7,420 nucleotides of DNA from NCBI GenBank assembly GCA_027037705.1, contig JALVYZ010000059.1, positions 8,143 to 15,562 on the forward strand, read 5' to 3'. The first letter of the stretch is position 1. Each line of letters begins with the position of its first letter. Source of the stretch: a bacterium (GTDB taxonomy: Bacteria > DYJV01 > JALVYZ01). The notes below the pieces were generated by a model, which was given only the letters and a program-made list of their open reading frames with translations, was not told where the DNA came from and searched no databases. Shown here piece after piece: positions 6,158-7,420 of the stretch. Made by a program: the position numbers and the translations under genes.

Positions 6158-6997
6158 TTAAAAACTTTTAAGAAAAATTTTTACAGCCTCTTGCCATTGT
6201 GAAAAAGCATTAAAACCTATTAATTTTAAATTAAAATTTTCAAGTACTGAATTTTTAGGTCTTTTAGCTGGTCTTGGAAATTCTTCTGTTGAACAGGGAA
6301 TTACTTTAGTTTTTATATTTAAATTTTTAAATATATATTTTGTAAATTCATACCAGGTACAACTCCCTTCACAAGTAGCGTGATAAAGTCCAAAATAAGT
6401 TGTAGGTAATAATATATGAATTTGTTTACAGATTTCAATAGTACTTGTAGGTGTTACAAATTGGTCATTTACCACTTTTAACTCATCTTTTTCTCTTGCA
6501 AGATTTATAATTGTTTTAATAAAATTTTTACCATATTTTCCATATACTCCACTTACCCTTAAAATAAAAAACCGCTCATTATGTTCTTTTACCATAACTT
6601 CACCATAATATTTACTTTTTCCATAAATTGATATTGGATCTGGTTTATCATATTCTGTATATGGAGAATCTTTTTCACCATTAAATACATAATCTGTACT
6701 TATATGAAAAAGTTTTGCATTTATTTCATTTGAGATTATAGAGATATTTTTTGCTCCTATTGTGTTAATTAAAAAAGCTTTATTTATATTTTTCTCGCAT
6801 TCATCTACAGCAGTGTATGCAGCACAATTAATAATAACATCTGGCATAATTTCTTTTGTTATTTTATATGATAAATCTAAATTTGAAATATCCATTTCTG
6901 ATGAAGAGAAAGAATAAACTTGAAAGCCTTTATCTTTTAAAAATAAAGTTAAATCAGTTCCTAATTGACCTTTGCCACCTGTTATTAATATCTTCAT
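6158..6997 (-). CDS. rmlD: dTDP-4-dehydrorhamnose reductase
   Basis: RmlD (RfbD) reduces dTDP-4-keto-L-rhamnose to dTDP-L-rhamnose with NAD(P)H, the last step of making the rhamnose donor for surface polysaccharides. The 279 residues are near the usual length. It is an extended short-chain dehydrogenase: nucleotide-binding GGKGQLG at 7-13, NCAAYTAVDECE at 57-68, STDYVFNG at 100-107, catalytic YGKSK at 125-129 (Tyr125, Lys129), the PTST segment at 183-186, and the RPKNSVL segment at 246-252 typical of RmlD. The ATG at 6997-6995 is 1 nt after the upstream stop (TAATATG) with only a weak ribosome site, so translation is probably coupled. The partners rmlA, rmlB and rmlC are not in the window and may lie upstream of 7420 or elsewhere. 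A related NDP-sugar reductase is possible but less likely. Confidence 0.9.
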   Translation of the reverse strand: MKILITGGKGQLGTDLTLFLKDKGFQVYSFSSSEMDISNLDLSYKITKEIMPDVIINCAAYTAVDECEKNINKAFLINTIGAKNISIISNEINAKLFHISTDYVFNGEKDSPYTEYDKPDPISIYGKSKYYGEVMVKEHNERFFILRVSGVYGKYGKNFIKTIINLAREKDELKVVNDQFVTPTSTIEICKQIHILLPTTYFGLYHATCEGSCTWYEFTKYIFKNLNIKTKVIPCSTEEFPRPAKRPKNSVLENFNLKLIGFNAFSQWQEAVKIFLKSF

Positions 6998-6998
6998 A

Positions 6999-7418
6999 TT
7001 AACACTTTAATATATTATGTAGTTCATTTAAATCATTTAATTTTTTTATTCCAGCTATATCTTCAAAACTCTTCCAGGAATAAACAGGTTTCCCTAATTT
7101 TAATCCAATTGCAATTTCTGATAAAGTTCCATAACCTTTTCCAATTGCTATTATCAACTCTGAAGTTGTAACAATAATAACATTTCTTGCATGTCCCATA
7201 TTTGTTGCAATAGGAATATCAACATATTGATTAGCATCTTTTATTGAATTAGTAGGTAAAATTCCTATTGTTAATCCGTTTTTTGACTTAGCCCCTTTAC
7301 AAGCTGCTTCCATCACTCCATACAGACCGCCACAGATTAATTTATGTCCTTTTTCTGCAATTATCTGCCCAATTTTAAAAGCATCATTATATAGTTCTTC
7401 TTTACAGCTCGAAACTCC
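6999..7418 (-). CDS. TIGR00725/LOG-like nucleotide-binding protein (N-terminus cut by window edge)
   Basis: The frame is open from the window edge to the TAA at 7001-6999, giving 139 visible residues. The ATG at 7313-7311 and the GTG at 7316-7314 are internal, because clear family sequence continues upstream (GVSSCKEELY, then CGGLYGVMEAACKGA). Probably only 10-20 N-terminal residues are missing. The Rossmann-like fold is suggested by CGGLYGVMEAA, the DIPIATNMGHARN stretch with its conserved Arg, and GYGTLSEIAIGLKLGKPV, which corresponds to the PGGxGTxxE motif of LOG phosphoribohydrolases with the first Pro replaced. TIGR00725-type proteins have no firmly known function; nucleotide or nucleoside monophosphate binding is the reasonable expectation. 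It is followed after 1 nt by rmlD, suggesting one operon, though a link to rhamnose synthesis is not established. Confidence 0.85.
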   Translation of the reverse strand, partial: GVSSCKEELYNDAFKIGQIIAEKGHKLICGGLYGVMEAACKGAKSKNGLTIGILPTNSIKDANQYVDIPIATNMGHARNVIIVTTSELIIAIGKGYGTLSEIAIGLKLGKPVYSWKSFEDIAGIKKLNDLNELHNILKC

Positions 7419-7420
7419 TA

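Noticed and set aside
6150-6185. A/T-rich inverted repeats around the rmlD stop as a terminator
   Set aside because: The pairing is only A-T runs with no stable stem, and the region overlaps the end of rmlD and the approach to the HU promoter.
1-7420. Mobile elements, CRISPR arrays, integration site at the tRNAs
   Set aside because: No transposase, integrase, spaced direct repeats or duplicated tRNA 3' ends were seen. The tRNA flanks lead directly into ordinary genes.

Overview
This is a very AT-rich bacterial segment (about 30% GC by eye). Every gene I can support lies on the minus strand, so the biological reading order is from position 7420 down to 1. HU, RmlD, chorismate synthase and two tRNAs with bacterial architecture point to a bacterium. 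The tRNAs do not encode their CCA tails and the proteins are rich in Lys, Ile and Asn. I cannot name the phylum from this alone. No mobile element, CRISPR array or origin is visible.

In transcription order, the window opens with the C-terminal part of a TIGR00725/LOG-like nucleotide-binding protein (6999-7418, cut by the edge). It is followed after 1 nt by rmlD, the last enzyme of dTDP-L-rhamnose synthesis (6158-6997). A clear sigma70-type promoter then drives a gene for the nucleoid protein HU (5819-6088). Closely behind HU come tRNA-Val(UAC) and tRNA-Asp(GUC), with gaps of 20 and 16 nt, so the three probably share a transcript. After a short 59-nt gap comes a tightly packed cluster: an acyl-CoA ligase (4049-5575), aroC (3007-4056, overlapping the ligase by 8 nt), an AAA+/VWA metal chelatase gene (1074-3010, overlapping aroC by 4 nt as ATGA), and an HDOD protein with a degenerate receiver domain (1-1069, cut by the edge).

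The most interesting element is in the chelatase gene. The AAA+ (ChlI-like) half ends at a stop codon at 1903-1901. The VWA (ChlD-like) half lies in the -1 frame and has no usable start codon of its own. The two frames meet at a run of ten A residues containing the slippery heptamer A AAA AAC. A -1 shift there would give a 645-residue ChlD-type medium subunit, while ordinary reading gives a 369-residue ChlI-type small subunit. This matches the published idea that one chlD gene can supply both small and medium cobalt chelatase subunits by programmed frameshifting. A homopolymer sequencing error or a real mutation remains the main alternative.

The cluster mixes functions (fatty-acid activation, shikimate pathway, metal chelation, regulation) and does not by itself define one pathway. 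The HDOD protein has lost the phosphoacceptor Asp and the other key receiver residues, so it probably is not controlled by classical phosphorelay.
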